Shown: positions 13,976-14,559 of the stretch, in pieces | How the letters are laid out: every line of letters starts with the position of its first letter | Position numbering within the stretch: the stretch's first letter is position 1 | Assembly: GCA_900545035.1 (NCBI GenBank) | Contig: UQXM01000029.1 | Span: forward strand, 1-14,559 | DNA: 14,559 nucleotides | Source of the DNA: an uncultured Fusobacterium sp. | GTDB taxonomy: Bacteria; Fusobacteriota; Fusobacteriia; Fusobacteriales; Fusobacteriaceae | Direction of reading: 5' to 3' | Translations under genes and position numbers: made by a program | The notes under the pieces: generated by a model | Told to the model about the DNA's origin: nothing | What the model saw: the letters and a program-made list of their open reading frames with translations, nothing else | Databases searched by the model: none

Positions 13976-14559
13976 TTAACCTACAAGTATGTTCTCTTTT
14001 GGATACTGTATTTTTTCAACTTTATTTGAACCTCCGAAAGCCAGAGCAAATGTCATAGGTCCAAGTCTTCCAAGAAACATTGTACATATTATCAGCACTC
14101 TTGAAAAGCTGTTCAGATCACCTGTTATTCCCAAGCTCAGCCCTGTTGTTGCAAAAGCAGATATCACTTCAAAAATAACCTGTTCCAATGAAAAGTTTTG
14201 TGTGCTTAAAATAATAAGAGTAATAACTCCTATATATAAAAGTGAAAGTACAAGAATTGCCAAAGCTCTGTTTAAAATTTCCCAATCTATTCTTCTGTTA
14301 AAAATTACAATGTGTTCTTGTTTTTTCACAACACCTATAACATAAAATATAATTACTCCAAATGTTGTTGTTTTTATTCCTCCTCCTGTTGATCCCGGAG
14401 AAGCTCCTATATACATAAGAATACAGAACAAAAATATTGATCCGCCTGTAAGATTTCCCATAGGAACACTGTTAAATCCTGCCGTTCTTGTTGTTACACT
14501 CTGAAAAAAAGATGCCAGAACTTTTTTATAAAAAGGCAGTTCTCCTATTGTCCCCCTAT
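13976..14559 (-). CDS. ktrB: Potassium transporter membrane subunit KtrB (C-terminal part; N-terminus outside window)
   Basis: The last 193 residues are visible; the frame runs off the window edge without a start. It is an ion-translocating subunit of the Trk/Ktr/HKT superfamily, in the inner membrane. The third pore filter appears as SVTTRTAGFNSVP, followed by the helix with GASPGSTGGGIKTTTFGVII. The fourth filter is in EVISAFATTGLSLGITGDL, then MFLGRLGPMTFALAF, the closing signature of KtrB/TrkH. The C-terminus ends in a short tail (NKVEKIQYPKENILVG), as in KtrB. The partner ktrA starts 24 bases downstream, which favours KtrB over TrkH. Family members of this type typically import K+, often with dependence on Na+. 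The ATG at 14461 is internal to the protein, not the real start. Confidence 0.95.
   Translation of the reverse strand, partial: RGTIGELPFYKKVLASFFQSVTTRTAGFNSVPMGNLTGGSIFLFCILMYIGASPGSTGGGIKTTTFGVIIFYVIGVVKKQEHIVIFNRRIDWEILNRALAILVLSLLYIGVITLIILSTQNFSLEQVIFEVISAFATTGLSLGITGDLNSFSRVLIICTMFLGRLGPMTFALAFGGSNKVEKIQYPKENILVG

Larger units (their letters stand above)
2645..14559 (-). other. Predicted eight-gene operon ktrB-ktrA-mnmG-rsmG-tamB-bamA-skp-lpxD
   Basis: All eight genes point the same way. The gaps are 24, 15, -1 (overlap), 30, 18, 35 and 17 bases, each too short for a convincing terminator plus promoter. A single strong terminator follows lpxD. The first promoter must lie beyond the window. 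Internal promoters within coding sequence cannot be excluded by eye. Confidence 0.75.

Noticed and set aside
13989..14345. 118-codon plus-strand open frame opposite ktrB
   Set aside because: Antisense shadow of conserved KtrB membrane segments, with no family resemblance of its own.
14461..14461. ATG at 14461 as the true start of the potassium transporter
   Set aside because: The frame continues upstream through SVTTRTAGFNSVP, the third pore filter, so the ATG is internal and the gene is cut by the window edge.
1..14559. CRISPR arrays, tRNA or rRNA genes, insertion sequences, phage or toxin-antitoxin genes
   Set aside because: I saw no regularly spaced repeats, cloverleaf sequences, transposase motifs or terminal inverted repeats; gaps between genes are too short to hide them, the longest being 134 bases at 2511-2644.

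Overview
The window is AT-rich, and every gene I can support lies on the minus strand. A diderm gene set (BamA, TamB, Skp/OmpH and LpxD) sits beside a Firmicute-type KtrAB potassium system and the mnmG-rsmG pair. AT-rich codon use and AGGAGG-type ribosome binding sites go with this. Together they point to a Fusobacteriota chromosome, probably Fusobacterium or a close relative. That assignment is inferred from gene content and protein style; no rRNA is present to confirm it.

Read in the direction of transcription (high to low coordinates), the window has three units. Unit 1 (14559 to 2645) is a run of eight genes with gaps of about 35 bases or less: ktrB (cut by the window edge), ktrA, mnmG, rsmG, tamB, bamA, skp/ompH and lpxD. 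It ends in a strong intrinsic terminator at 2584-2633. Unit 2 (promoter about 2544-2572) holds a TIGR03936/DUF2344 protein, serS and a small CbiQ/EcfT-like membrane protein that overlaps the end of serS and starts with TTG. Unit 3 is the first 34 codons of class II fructose-bisphosphate aldolase (fba), with its own extended -10 promoter at 138-166.

Functionally, unit 1 joins potassium uptake (KtrAB), tRNA wobble-uridine modification (MnmG), 16S rRNA methylation (RsmG) and outer-membrane construction. The last group covers TamB lipid or protein transport, BamA beta-barrel insertion, the Skp periplasmic chaperone and LpxD lipid A acylation. Unit 2 is translation related (seryl-tRNA synthetase) plus two less understood proteins.

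I found no mobile element, CRISPR array, tRNA, rRNA, toxin-antitoxin or phage gene. This is a conserved housekeeping region, and I do not see a clearly new biological system in it. The points most worth a second look are the potassium/tRNA-modification/envelope operon, the tamB-bamA adjacency with a four-POTRA BamA, the small orphan CbiQ-like protein, the stand-alone TIGR03936 gene, and an in-frame 54-base repeat period in lpxD that matches one coil of its beta-helix.
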